A stretch of DNA of 64,000 bases from Pseudoduganella umbonata (GCF_014192225.1 NZ_JACHXS010000001.1:460440-524439); one strand, 5' to 3'. Positions 51,838 through 60,873 are shown, counted from the stretch's first letter. Notes: a model not told the origin generated them from the letters alone. A program made the numbers and translations.

Positions 51838-53267
51838 AGTGTCCTGCGCAGGTGGTTGAGGAGGTCGTAGCGGGTGATCAGGCCGTAGAAGCGGTCGCCA
51901 TCGGCCACCACGGCCGTCAGGCCACGGTCGATCGTGCTGCGCAGCGCCTGCATGCTGTCGCCGGGGCGCAGCGTTTCCAGGCGCGCCGTCATCGTGTCGC
52001 CGACGCGGCCGGAAAACCTCCCGGCCTCATTCCCCACCTTCAGCAGCAGGTCAGATTCATCGATGATGCCGGCCAGCTTGCCGTTCTCAAGCACGGGAAG
52101 CTGCGCCAGGTCGGCGGCGCGCATCCGGTTGAACGCGACCAGCAGCGTGTCCGACGGCGCCACGCTGACGACTTCGCCGGCATCGTAGCGGCGGCCGATC
52201 AGGTCGCGCAGGTCGCCGGTGGGCGGCCGGGCGATCAGGCCCTGGTCGAACATCCAGCCGTCGTTGTACATCTTCGACAGGTAGCGCGTGCCGGTATCGC
52301 AGACGAAGGTGGCCACGCGCTTCGGTTCGGTCTGCTCGCGGCAGTATTTCAGCGCCGCGGCGAGCAGCGTGCCGGTCGACGAGCCGCCGATGATGCCTTC
52401 GGCGCGCACCAGGGCGCGGGCGCTGTCGAAGCTTTCCTGGTCGGTGATCGTGTAGGCCTGTTTCACCCGGGAAAAATCGGCGATCGACGGCACGAAATCC
52501 TCGCCGATGCCTTCCACCGCCCACGAACCGCTGGTTTCCGGCACGCGGGCGGTGCGCAGGAATTCCGTGAGGATGGACCCTTTCGGATCGGCCAGCACGA
52601 ATGCCAGGTCGGGATTGGCCCTGGCGAAATAGCGCGACAGGCCGGTCAGCGTGCCGGAAGAGCCGACGCCGACGACGATCGCGTCGAGCTGCCGGCCGCT
52701 TTGCTGCCACAGTTCCGGGCCGGTGGTGGTTTCGTGCGCCAGCGGATTGGCCGGGTTGTTGAACTGGTCGGCATAGAAGGCGCCGGGGATGTCCGCCGCC
52801 AGCCGCGCGGCCTGGTCCTGGTAGTACTCGGGGTGGCCCTTGCCGACGTCCGAGCGGGTGATGTGGATCTCGGCGCCCAGCGCCTTCAGGTGCAGCACTT
52901 TTTCGGTGGCCATCTTGTCCGGCACGACGAGCACCACGCGGTAGCCCTTGATGCGGCCGACCAGTGCGAGGCCCAGGCCGGTGTTGCCGGCCGTGGCCTC
53001 GACGATCGTGCCGCCCGGCCGCAGCCGGCCGTCGCGCTCGGCCGCCTCGATCATCGCCAGCGCGATGCGGTCCTTGATGGAGCCGCCGGGGTTCTGCGAT
53101 TCGAGTTTCAGGAACAGCTGGCAGGGACCGGTATCCAGCCGGGTCACTTCGACCAGCGGGGTATTGCCGATCAGGCCGTACAGCGCGGGAATGGGATCCG
53201 GTCCGGACGTGGGGCCGGGTACGGCGGCCAGGGTGTGTGCAGTTGCAGTTGCAGGGGTGTTCGCCAT
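51834..53267 (-). CDS. Cystathionine beta-synthase with CBS pair
   Basis: 477 residues from the ATG at 53267, selected because AGGAGAGACC lies ahead of it. The catalytic domain (about 20-340) has the PLP Lys in NPGGSIKDRIAL, EATAGNTGLGLA and the Gly loop GVGSSGTLTG. A CBS-domain pair (about 350-477: VSVAPSDTLLVAF, AVVADGDRFYGLITR) could bind an adenosyl regulator. No heme-binding N-terminal region, as usual for bacterial enzymes. It condenses homocysteine with serine (or an O-acetylserine-like donor) to cystathionine. First gene of a two-gene operon with the gamma-lyase. Confidence 0.9.
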   Translation of the reverse strand: MANTPATATAHTLAAVPGPTSGPDPIPALYGLIGNTPLVEVTRLDTGPCQLFLKLESQNPGGSIKDRIALAMIEAAERDGRLRPGGTIVEATAGNTGLGLALVGRIKGYRVVLVVPDKMATEKVLHLKALGAEIHITRSDVGKGHPEYYQDQAARLAADIPGAFYADQFNNPANPLAHETTTGPELWQQSGRQLDAIVVGVGSSGTLTGLSRYFARANPDLAFVLADPKGSILTEFLRTARVPETSGSWAVEGIGEDFVPSIADFSRVKQAYTITDQESFDSARALVRAEGIIGGSSTGTLLAAALKYCREQTEPKRVATFVCDTGTRYLSKMYNDGWMFDQGLIARPPTGDLRDLIGRRYDAGEVVSVAPSDTLLVAFNRMRAADLAQLPVLENGKLAGIIDESDLLLKVGNEAGRFSGRVGDTMTARLETLRPGDSMQALRSTIDRGLTAVVADGDRFYGLITRYDLLNHLRRTL

Positions 53268-53422
53268 GGTCTCTCCTCGTGGGATCGAAAGATCGCGAAT
53301 GAAAAAAATGGTCCGCGGGCCGTGATGCGGCCGTGGACGGTGTTCGCGCAGTATGCGCCGATTCACGGGCAGGTGCCAGCGGCGGCGGGCGGGCCGGGGG
53401 CTGTCCTAGCCGGGTGCTGTCT

Positions 53423-53428
53423 TATAAT
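53423..53428 (+). promoter_or_regulatory. Possible -10 box of thymidine kinase
   Basis: A perfect TATAAT lies 33 bp ahead of the GTG start of the thymidine kinase. The -35 region at the right distance (CTGTCC) is poor. A T-tract follows at 53440-53446. Confidence 0.35.
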
Positions 53429-53460
53429 CCGGGATTACATTTTTTTACAGCAGGCTGGCA

Positions 53461-54015
53461 GTGGCAAAACTCTATTTCCGTTACTCTGCAATGAATGCAG
53501 GCAAATCCACCGCGATGCTGCAGGTCGCCCATAATTACGAAGAGCAGGGCCAGTCGGTGCGGTTGTTTACCGCCGCGATCGACGACCGCTTCGGCGTGGG
53601 CAAGATCACTTCGCGGCTGGGTTTGCAGCGCGACGTGGAAACCTTCGATGCCGCCACCGATTTCCTTGCCATCGACAAGGTGGCCTGCGTGCTCGTCGAC
53701 GAGGCGCAATTCCTTTCCGTGCCGCAGGTGCAGCAATTGCACCAGCTGGCGCAGGTGAAAGGCGTGCCGGTGATCTGTTATGGCTTGCGCACCGATTTCC
53801 GCGGCGAACCGTTCCCCGGCTCGATATATCTGCTGGCGCTGGCCGATACGATCGAGGAGCTGAAGAATATCTGCACGTGCGGCAAGAAGGCCACGATGAA
53901 CATTCGCGTGGATGAGCACGGCAAGCGCCTGCGCGAGGGTGCGCAGATCGCCATCGGCGGCAACGAGCGCTATCTGCAGGCATGCGGGCGCTGTTTTTAT
54001 AGCGGCGGCCACTAA
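53461..54015 (+). CDS. tdk: Thymidine kinase (type II)
   Basis: 184 residues from a GTG. It phosphorylates thymidine to dTMP in the salvage pathway. The P-loop reads YSAMNAGKSTAM, the Walker-B-like motif DEAQFLS carries the catalytic Glu, and the Zn lasso has CTCGKKA and CGRCFY, giving the four Cys. The short length and the lasso match the bacterial/human TK1 type. Preceded by TATAAT. It stands alone, and 275 bp without a recognisable feature separate it from prc. Confidence 0.93.
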   Translation: MAKLYFRYSAMNAGKSTAMLQVAHNYEEQGQSVRLFTAAIDDRFGVGKITSRLGLQRDVETFDAATDFLAIDKVACVLVDEAQFLSVPQVQQLHQLAQVKGVPVICYGLRTDFRGEPFPGSIYLLALADTIEELKNICTCGKKATMNIRVDEHGKRLREGAQIAIGGNERYLQACGRCFYSGGH

Positions 54016-54290
54016 GCCTCCGGCAAGCCTTCTGTAAGCCTTCGTCAGCCTTCAGTGCGTTTCCAGTGAGCGTATTGCAAGCCGGATTAACATTTGTTTA
54101 TATCCGGCTGTAACGGATTTACAAGTTTTTGCATTCCGGTCATTCAATTGGCGGCCGCTGCGCGATCTTTAATACGACCTTAAGCGTGAGTGGCGAATCA
54201 TGCCCGTGTCTCCTGTAGAATAAGCCGCAAGCAGGCTTGAAATGATTGGGCCTGTCCGCAAATCGTTATTTTAGAATTCGGAGCATGCCG

Positions 54291-56549
54291 ATGAAGAAGC
54301 AAACGCTGCTGGTCGCGATGTCGCTGGCTTTCCTGTCCGCTTATGGTCACGCCGCCCCCGCGGCCGACAAAGCCGCCGACAAGGCCGCCGTCGAGCAACT
54401 CAAACCCGCTGCCCAGCAGACGCAGGCCGCGCTGTGGGCCTCGCGCGTGCTGTCCCGCTATCACTACAAGGCAACGCCGCTCGACGATGCGATGTCGGAA
54501 AAGATCTACGACCGCTATTTCAAGTCGCTGGATGCCGAAAAGCTGTTCTTCGTGCAGGCCGACCTGGATAAATATGCGGGCGCCAAGGCAAAGCTCGACG
54601 ATGCGATCGTCGGCGAAAACCTGCAGATGCCGTTCGACATCTACAATCTTTATCAGCAGCGCTTCAACGAGCGCATCGCCTATGCACGCGAACTGCTGAA
54701 GACCAAGCCCGATTTCACGCTGGACGAAAGCTACCAGTACGACCGCGAAAAGGCCGAGTGGGTCAAGAGCGAGGCGGACATCAAGGACCTGTGGCGCAAG
54801 CGCGTCAAGAACGACTGGCTGCGCCTGAAACTGGCCGGCAAGGACGACAAGGCGATCCGCGACACGCTCGACAAGCGTTATGAGAACTACCTGTCCCGCT
54901 CGCGCAAGCTGAACGGCGAAGACGTGTTCCAGATCTTCATGAATGCGTATGCGATGTCGATCGAGCCGCATACCAATTACCTGGGCCCGCGCGCTTCCGA
55001 CAACTTCGATATCCAGATGCGCCTCTCGCTGGAAGGTATCGGCGCCGTGCTGCAGACGCGTGACGAATACACGGTCATCCGCGAGATCGTCACCGGCAGC
55101 CCGGCCGGCATGTCCGGCAAGCTGAAGGTGGGCGACAGGATCGTCGGCGTGGCGCAGGGCGATGCCGGCGCGGTGACCGACGTGCTGGGCTGGCGCATCG
55201 ACGACGTTGTGCAGCAGATCCGCGGTCCGAAGGATTCCAAGGTGCGCCTGCAGGTGCTGCCCGGGGATGCCGGCCCGGATGCCAAGCCGGTGATGATCTC
55301 GCTGGTGCGCAAGAAAATCAGCATGGAAGAGCAGTCCGCCAAGAAAACCATCATGGAAGTCAAGGATGGCGCCGTGAAACGCCGCATCGGCGTGATCTCG
55401 CTGCCGACCTTCTACCAGGACTTCGAAGCGCGGCGCCGCGGCGACAAGGATTACAAGAGCGCCACGCGCGACGTGGCACGCCTGCTGGGCGAGCTGAAGA
55501 AGGACAAGGTCGACAATGTGCTGATCGACCTGCGCAACAACGGCGGCGGCTCGCTGACCGAGGCGGTGGAACTGACGGGCCTGTTCATCGACAAGGGCCC
55601 GGTGGTGCAGCAGCGCAGCGCCGAAGGCCGCGTGGAGGTGGAAAACGACACGCTGCCCGGCCTGGCATGGGATGGCCCGATCGGCGTGCTGATCAACCGC
55701 GGTTCGGCGTCGGCATCCGAGATTTTCGCTGCCGCCGTGCAGGATTATGGCCGCGGCGTCGTCATCGGCGAACCGAGCTTCGGCAAGGGTACCGTGCAGA
55801 CGCTGATCAGCCTGGACCGCTTCGCACAGGACAAGCAGCGCCTGGGCGAACTGAAGATGACGGTGGCGCAGTTCTTCCGCATCAACGGCGGCACCACGCA
55901 GTTGCGTGGCGTCACGCCGGACATCAAGCTGCCGCAGCTGTCCGATGCCGAGAACTTCGGCGAGTCGAGCTACGACAACGCGCTGCCGTACACGGTCATC
56001 AAGCCGGCCGTCTACATTCCGGCCGGCGAAGTGAAGGACATCATCCCGCTGCTGACGAAGAAGCACGAGGCGCGGGTGGCGAAGGACAAGGACTTCCAGT
56101 TCCTCGTCGACGACGTCAACTATATTAAGAAGCAGCGCAAGGACAACCTGATCTCGCTGAACGAGAAGGAACGTCGCAAGGAACGCGACGAGCAGGAAGC
56201 GCGCGCCAAGCAGCGCGATGCCCGCCTGGCCGCCGCGCCGTCCGCGGACGATCCGATCCTCGTGCCCGATCCGAAGGAAGCGGCGAAGAACGCCGTCTCG
56301 CCCAAGCCGGCAGGGGCCAAGCAGACCAAGCAGGCCGCCGCCGCCGTCAAGGGCGTCAGCCGTACCGACGACGGCCTGCAGGGCGACGAACGTTCGCTGG
56401 CCGCCGAACTGGAAGCGGAAAAAGCCGCCAAGAACGCCAAGGACGTGCTGCTGCTCGAAGCGGTGCACATCATGGCCGACGAAGTGAGCCTGCTGAAAAC
56501 CGATACCCGTCTTGCCTCGCGCGTGCTGCCGTACGCGCCGGACCGCTGA
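54291..56549 (+). CDS. prc: Tail-specific protease Prc (S41 family)
   Basis: 752 residues from the ATG at 54291; GGAG at 54280-54283 is seven bases away, whereas the ATG at 54285 would be too close. A signal peptide (LLVAMSLAFLSAYGHAAPA) makes it periplasmic. N-terminal helical domain, PDZ domain (about 225-310), then the S41 protease: catalytic Ser in NRGSASASEIFAA and Lys in SFGKGTVQTL. The C-terminal domain is Lys/Ala-rich. It is known to trim peptidoglycan hydrolases and proteins with non-polar C-termini. It is somewhat longer than E. coli Prc. A textbook terminator follows. Confidence 0.92.
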   Translation: MKKQTLLVAMSLAFLSAYGHAAPAADKAADKAAVEQLKPAAQQTQAALWASRVLSRYHYKATPLDDAMSEKIYDRYFKSLDAEKLFFVQADLDKYAGAKAKLDDAIVGENLQMPFDIYNLYQQRFNERIAYARELLKTKPDFTLDESYQYDREKAEWVKSEADIKDLWRKRVKNDWLRLKLAGKDDKAIRDTLDKRYENYLSRSRKLNGEDVFQIFMNAYAMSIEPHTNYLGPRASDNFDIQMRLSLEGIGAVLQTRDEYTVIREIVTGSPAGMSGKLKVGDRIVGVAQGDAGAVTDVLGWRIDDVVQQIRGPKDSKVRLQVLPGDAGPDAKPVMISLVRKKISMEEQSAKKTIMEVKDGAVKRRIGVISLPTFYQDFEARRRGDKDYKSATRDVARLLGELKKDKVDNVLIDLRNNGGGSLTEAVELTGLFIDKGPVVQQRSAEGRVEVENDTLPGLAWDGPIGVLINRGSASASEIFAAAVQDYGRGVVIGEPSFGKGTVQTLISLDRFAQDKQRLGELKMTVAQFFRINGGTTQLRGVTPDIKLPQLSDAENFGESSYDNALPYTVIKPAVYIPAGEVKDIIPLLTKKHEARVAKDKDFQFLVDDVNYIKKQRKDNLISLNEKERRKERDEQEARAKQRDARLAAAPSADDPILVPDPKEAAKNAVSPKPAGAKQTKQAAAAVKGVSRTDDGLQGDERSLAAELEAEKAAKNAKDVLLLEAVHIMADEVSLLKTDTRLASRVLPYAPDR

Positions 56550-56573
56550 TCATTCCCGGCAGGGATGACTCCT

Positions 56574-56599
56574 GGGGAGCCTTCGGGCTCCCCTTTTTT
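56574..56599 (+). terminator. Intrinsic terminator of prc
   Basis: GGGGAGCC, the tetraloop TTCG, GGCTCCCC and six T residues: a perfect 8-bp stem 24 bp after the stop codon. Confidence 0.93.
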
Positions 56600-56679
56600 A
56601 TGGGCGCAATTTCCATCCCGCGGCATTCGATCAGAATCCTGACTATTTGCAGTTATAGAGCTCAGCAATATCTAGTATC

Positions 56680-56789
56680 ACTACAATTCAGTTGCACGAT
56701 ATGGCGCGGCGCAGCATAATTGACCTGTCTCCTCTATTCTCCTCCAAGGAAATAGACTTCAGCCCGCCAGCTTGGCGGGCTTTTTTTTT
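56680..56789 (+). ncRNA. Candidate small RNA with a strong terminator and anti-Shine-Dalgarno motifs
   Basis: Between the prc terminator and the repeat at 56.8 kb lies a second, independent intrinsic terminator (AGCCCGCCA, GCT, TGGCGGGCT and eight T residues, 56761-56789) with no protein gene in front of it. Upstream, 56729-56748 is pyrimidine-rich (TCTCCTC and TTCTCCTCC), able to pair with ribosome sites. A few AT-rich promoter-like elements lie around 56647-56678 (TTGCAG, TAGTAT) with non-ideal spacing, so the 5' end is a guess. It could instead be the remains of a degraded gene end. Strand is set by the T-run. Confidence 0.4.
56761..56789 (+). terminator. Intrinsic terminator of the candidate small RNA
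   Basis: A perfect 9-bp GC-rich stem with a three-base loop and a run of eight T residues. It cannot serve prc, which already has its own terminator at 56574. Confidence 0.85.
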
Positions 56790-56837
56790 GCTTGAAGCGC
56801 GTGTGCAGCATGAGTCGCCGATGGCGGACACCCATGG

Positions 56838-56923
56838 GTGTCGGACACCGGTTTTGCGTGCGGTCCGCGTCATTACGCCCCGGAAAACCGGTGTCCGACA
56901 CAAAAAGCCGTGTCCGACACCAG
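56838..56923. repeat. Inverted repeat, GTGTCCGACACC subtype
   Basis: Arms at 56838-56855 and 56884-56901 are perfect reverse complements (GTGTCGGACACCGGTTTT). A third, slightly damaged half-copy (CCGTGTCCGACACCAG) is at 56908-56923. The same three-part arrangement occurs at 3676-3766. No protein gene is seen between here and 57139. Confidence 0.8.
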
Positions 56924-56998
56924 GCTCCGGCATGCCTCTCAGGAACGCAACTGGCCTGGATAATAGGGACGGACCGGAACGCCGGACCGCCTGTTTTT

Positions 56999-57055
56999 CA
57001 GGAAACATTGCTCGGAAAATGGGGTACGTCCCATTTTTCGGGAAACATTGCCGGG
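56999..57055. repeat. Second repeat type: AAAATGGG...CCCATTTT hairpin between direct repeats
   Basis: AAAATGGG at 57016-57023 pairs with CCCATTTT at 57030-57037. Nearly identical sequences flank it: GGAAACATTGCTCGG at 57001 and GGGAAACATTGCCGGG at 57040. It lies about 85 bp ahead of the pao-like genes, so it might end upstream transcription or lie in their leader. Confidence 0.6.
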
Positions 57056-57139
57056 ACTGCAATCGTGCGCCGTGCGTCGGCGTTTTTGCGTGTAGTCGAG
57101 TTTCAGCAGCCTGGTGTAACGGGCGGAAAGGACTCACTC

Positions 57140-57631
57140 ATGCAAGCAGTCAAACCGGCGGCGCCGACGGGGCCGGCCATCGTCGTCAATGGCGTCGAGC
57201 ACCACATGAATGTCGACGTGCGCACCACGCTGCTCGATTACCTGCGCGATCACCTGCACCTGACCGGCACCAAGAAGGGCTGCGACCATGGCCAGTGCGG
57301 CGCCTGCACCGTGCACCTGAACGGGCGGCGCATCAACGCCTGCCTGGCGCTCGCACGTGCCCACGAAGGCGACGAAGTGACCACGATCGAAGGGCTCGGT
57401 TCGCCCGAGCGCCTGCATCCGATGCAGGCTGCCTTTGTCCAGCACGACGGCTACCAGTGCGGCTACTGCACGGCGGGCCAGATCATGTCCGCCGTGGCGC
57501 TGCTGGACGAGCCCTGCGGCAGCGACGACGCGGCGATCCGCGAATGCATGAGCGGGAACCTGTGCCGCTGCGGCGCCTACGCGAACATCGTTGCCGCGAT
57601 CCGGCAGGTACGCGGGGAGGCCGGGAAATGA
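57140..57631 (+). CDS. PaoA-like [2Fe-2S] subunit of molybdenum aldehyde oxidoreductase
   Basis: 163 residues with GGAAAGGA ahead of the ATG. Two [2Fe-2S] sites: plant-ferredoxin type CDHGQCGACTVH plus a later Cys (NACLAL), and C-terminal CGYCTAGQ with CMSGNLCRCGAY. It passes electrons from the molybdenum centre to FAD. E. coli PaoA has a Tat signal; none is seen here, so this complex is probably cytoplasmic. Overlaps the FAD subunit by ATGA; the three genes form one operon. Confidence 0.9.
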   Translation: MQAVKPAAPTGPAIVVNGVEHHMNVDVRTTLLDYLRDHLHLTGTKKGCDHGQCGACTVHLNGRRINACLALARAHEGDEVTTIEGLGSPERLHPMQAAFVQHDGYQCGYCTAGQIMSAVALLDEPCGSDDAAIRECMSGNLCRCGAYANIVAAIRQVRGEAGK

Positions 57632-58638
57632 GACCGTTCGAACTGCGCCGCGCCGCCAGCGTGGAAGATGCGGTGCTGCTGGGTGCCTCGTCGCCGACCG
57701 CGCAGCATGGCGCCTCCGTGCGCTACCTGGCCGGCGGCACGACGCTGCTGGACCTGATGAAGCTGGACGTCGAGCATCCCGCCCACGTGGTGCAGATCGC
57801 GCACCTGGGGCTGGACCGCATCGAGGTGTCGCCGGACGGCGGCCTGTCGATCGGCGCCACGGTGCGCAACAGCGATCTCGCGCACGACGAGCGCGTGCGC
57901 CTCGGCTACCCGGTGCTGTCCGAGGGGCTGCTGTCCGGCGCTTCCGGCCAGCTGCGCAACATGGCGACGACGGCCGGCAATTTGCTGCAGCGCACGCGCT
58001 GCGTCTACTTCCGCGATCCGGACAGGGCCTGCAACAAGCGCGCGCCGGGCAGCGGCTGCGACGCGATGGAGGGCTACCATCGCAACCTGGCGCTGCTCGG
58101 CACCAGCGACCATTGCATCGCCACCAACCCGTCCGACATGAACGTGGCGCTGGTGGTGCTCGAAGCGCGCATCCACATCGCCGGCCTGCATGGCAGGCGC
58201 GAGATCCCGATCGCCAACTTCCACCTGCTGCCCCGTGAAACGCCGCACATCGAAACGCCGCTGGCACCCGGCGACCTGGTCACGCACGTGACGTTGCCGC
58301 CGCTGCCGCCAGGCACCCGCTCGGGCTACCTGAAGCTGCGCGACCGCGCATCGTACGAATTTGCGCTGGCATCGTGCGCCGTTGTACTGCGCACCGAAGG
58401 CGGCATCGTCGAGCAGATCCGCATCGGGCTGGGCGGCGTCGCCACGCGGCCGTGGCGCGCCGTGCGGGCCGAGCACATGCTGGCGGGCCGGCCGCTGACG
58501 GTGGCCGGTGTCGAGGCTGCCGCGGCCGCCGCGCTGGAAGGTGCCCAGCCGCGCCCCGGCAATGCCTTCAAGGTCGAGCTGGCGCGGCGCTGCATCGTCC
58601 AGGCTATCCGCAACGTGGCCGGGGAGGCGCTGCAATGA
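57628..58638 (+). CDS. PaoB-like FAD subunit with an extra [4Fe-4S] insert
   Basis: 336 residues. FAD-binding (CO dehydrogenase M-type) motifs are RYLAGGTTLLDLMKLDV and TTAGNLLQR. A Cys-rich insert, TRCVYFRDPDRACNKRAPGS followed by GCDAMEGYH, matches the [4Fe-4S] loop of E. coli PaoB, absent from ordinary xanthine dehydrogenase FAD subunits. It accepts electrons and hands them to a final acceptor. Overlaps both neighbours by ATGA. Substrate of the complex: probably aromatic aldehydes by analogy. Confidence 0.88.
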   Translation: MRPFELRRAASVEDAVLLGASSPTAQHGASVRYLAGGTTLLDLMKLDVEHPAHVVQIAHLGLDRIEVSPDGGLSIGATVRNSDLAHDERVRLGYPVLSEGLLSGASGQLRNMATTAGNLLQRTRCVYFRDPDRACNKRAPGSGCDAMEGYHRNLALLGTSDHCIATNPSDMNVALVVLEARIHIAGLHGRREIPIANFHLLPRETPHIETPLAPGDLVTHVTLPPLPPGTRSGYLKLRDRASYEFALASCAVVLRTEGGIVEQIRIGLGGVATRPWRAVRAEHMLAGRPLTVAGVEAAAAAALEGAQPRPGNAFKVELARRCIVQAIRNVAGEALQ

Positions 58639-60851
58639 CGGACGATATCATCGGCGCGGGGCTTCCGCAGGAAATCATCGGTGCGGCGTTGCCGCAGGAG
58701 ATCATCGGCGCGGCGTTGCCGCGCGTGGAGGGGCCGCTGAAGGTCACCGGCCACGCGCGCTACACGGCCGACCATCATTATCCGGACATGCTGGTGGCGG
58801 TACCGGTCTGCGCGACGGTTGCCGTGGGCAGCGTGCGCCACGTCGACTGCAACGCGGCGCGCGGCATGCCCGGCGTGCACGCGATCCTGACCCGCGAGAG
58901 CATCGGCAACATTGCGCGGCTGCCGGAAAAGAGCCGGCTGAAGATCGACGAGAAGGTACCGCCGCTGCAGGACGACGAGGTGCGCTACTACGGGCAGTTC
59001 GTGGCCCTGGTGCTGGCCGATACATTCGAGCAGGCACGCGACGGCGCGCGGGCGGTCCGTGTCGACTATGCGGCCGCCGCGCCGGACGTGCGCATGGCGA
59101 TGACGCCGGACGGCGAACCGGAAGTGGCCACCGAACGGGGCGACCCCGAAGCGGCATATGACGGGGCCGCCGTGCAGGTCGACGAGACCTGGTGCACGCC
59201 GATCGAGACGCATAATCCGATGGAGCTGCACGCCACCGTGGCCCGCTGGGAAGGCGACCGGCTGACCGTGCACGAGACCACGCAGGCCGTCGTCAATCAT
59301 CGCGGCGTGCTGGCTGCGATGCTGCAGGTGCCGGAAGAGCGCGTGCGCGTCGTCACCACGCACCTGGGCGGCGGCTTTGGCGGCAAGCTGTGGCCGTGGA
59401 CCCATTCGCTGCTGGCGGCGCAGGCGGCCCGGGTGGCCGGGCGGCCCGTGAAGCTGGTCGTCACGCGGCAGATGATGTTCCGTAACGTCGGCCACCGCAC
59501 CAATACGCAGCAGCGCATCCGGCTGGCGGCCGGCGCGGACGGGCGGCTGGTCTCGCTGCGGCACGATTTCATCCACCACGATTCGCGCGCCGGTGTTTCC
59601 GAAGAGTCGTGCGGCGAAGCCACCGGCTACCTCTACGCCACGCCGAACCTGCGCGTGACGGCGGCGACGTGCCGGCGCGACCTGGGCGTCAACACGGCGA
59701 TGCGCGGGCCCGGCGTGGTGCCGGGAATGTTCGCGCTGGAATCGGCGATGAATGAACTGGCCGACCGCCTGGCCATGGACCCGCTGGCGCTGCGGCTGGT
59801 GAACGACACGGCGCGCGACGAATCGAAGGATGTGCCGTTCTCGTCGCGCCACTTGCGCGAATGCCTGGAACTGGGCGCAGAGAGGTTCGGCTGGGCGCGC
59901 CGCGATCCGGCCATCGGCGCCATGCGCGACGGCGACACCATCCTCGGCTGGGGCATGGCCAGCGCCACCTGGCCCGGCACGCGCACGAAGGCGCAGGTGT
60001 CGCTCAGCCTGCACGACGACGGCACCGTGCGCGTGCGCTCGGCCACGCAGGATATCGGCACCGGCACCTATACGGTGCTGGCGCAGATGGCGGCCCATGA
60101 AACGGGTGTCGACATCGCGCGGGTCAGCGTGGAAATCGGCGACACCGACCTGCCGCCCGGGCCGACGTCCGGCGGTTCGATGGCGACCGCGTCGCTGGTG
60201 CCGGCGGTGGCGATGGCGGCGCGGCACGCGATCCGGCAACTGCTCGACGTGGCGGGCCGGCTGGAGGAAGGTGGCGAACCGCGATTTGCCGGCGGCCGCG
60301 TGACGCCGGGCGGGCTGGCGTTCGGGGAAGTGCTGCGGCGCGCCGGTGTCGAACGGGTCGAAGGGCAGGGCATCTCGAAGGGCAGTGCGGCCGACCCGCG
60401 CGCAAAGGAAGTGTCGATACGCTCGTTCGGCGCCCATTTCGTCGAGGTGGCCTGGCAGCCGGCGATGGCCCGCCTGGCCGTGCGGCGCGTCGTATCCGTG
60501 ATCGACGGCGGCAAAATCGTCAACGCGCGCACCGCACGCAACCAGATCGAAGGCGCCGTGCAGATGGGCGTCGGCATGGCGCTGTTCGAGGAAACCCATT
60601 ACGACGCACGCTACGGCTCGCCGGTCAACGGCAACCTGGCCGACTACCTGGTGGTCACGCACGCGGACGCGCCGGCCGTCGACGTCACGTTCCTCGACTA
60701 CCCGGACCAGGCGTTGAACGAATATGGCGCGCGGGGCGTGGGCGAGATCGGACTGGTGGGCGTGGCGCCGGCGATCACCGCCGCCGTGTACCACGCCACC
60801 GGCAAGCGCATCCGCTCGCTGCCGGTGAAGATCGAGGATTTGCTGGGCTGA
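58635..60851 (+). CDS. PaoC-like molybdopterin-binding catalytic subunit
   Basis: 738 residues. Xanthine dehydrogenase-family Mo subunit with the molybdopterin loop GGGFGGKLW, IGTGTYTVLAQMAAHETG and the catalytic Glu in ARGVGEIGLVGVAPAIT near the C-terminus. It oxidises aldehydes or N-heterocycles with water-derived oxygen at the Mo cofactor. The N-terminus carries three tandem copies of a nine-residue unit (IIGAxLPxx, residues 5-31) before the first domain. The cofactor chaperone gene (paoD type) is not visible downstream; a repeat array and a convergent catalase follow. Confidence 0.9.
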   Translation: MTDDIIGAGLPQEIIGAALPQEIIGAALPRVEGPLKVTGHARYTADHHYPDMLVAVPVCATVAVGSVRHVDCNAARGMPGVHAILTRESIGNIARLPEKSRLKIDEKVPPLQDDEVRYYGQFVALVLADTFEQARDGARAVRVDYAAAAPDVRMAMTPDGEPEVATERGDPEAAYDGAAVQVDETWCTPIETHNPMELHATVARWEGDRLTVHETTQAVVNHRGVLAAMLQVPEERVRVVTTHLGGGFGGKLWPWTHSLLAAQAARVAGRPVKLVVTRQMMFRNVGHRTNTQQRIRLAAGADGRLVSLRHDFIHHDSRAGVSEESCGEATGYLYATPNLRVTAATCRRDLGVNTAMRGPGVVPGMFALESAMNELADRLAMDPLALRLVNDTARDESKDVPFSSRHLRECLELGAERFGWARRDPAIGAMRDGDTILGWGMASATWPGTRTKAQVSLSLHDDGTVRVRSATQDIGTGTYTVLAQMAAHETGVDIARVSVEIGDTDLPPGPTSGGSMATASLVPAVAMAARHAIRQLLDVAGRLEEGGEPRFAGGRVTPGGLAFGEVLRRAGVERVEGQGISKGSAADPRAKEVSIRSFGAHFVEVAWQPAMARLAVRRVVSVIDGGKIVNARTARNQIEGAVQMGVGMALFEETHYDARYGSPVNGNLADYLVVTHADAPAVDVTFLDYPDQALNEYGARGVGEIGLVGVAPAITAAVYHATGKRIRSLPVKIEDLLG
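58647..58727 (+). repeat. 27-bp in-frame tandem triplication at the N-terminus of the Mo subunit
   Basis: Three consecutive 27-base units (58647, 58674 and 58701), each encoding IIGAxLPxx. They differ at a few bases; the second and third are closest. The frame is kept, so the protein gains 18 residues. Confidence 0.85.
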
Positions 60852-60873
60852 GCATCACAAACCGGGACCGCCG

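Noticed and set aside
54198..56468. 756-codon minus-strand frame opposite prc
   Set aside because: Antisense shadow. Prc has catalytic residues, signal peptide and terminator on the plus strand.
56792..57139. N-terminal extension of the PaoA-like protein read through the repeats
   Set aside because: The extension is translated repeat sequence without a Tat motif, and a strong ribosome site precedes the ATG at 57140.
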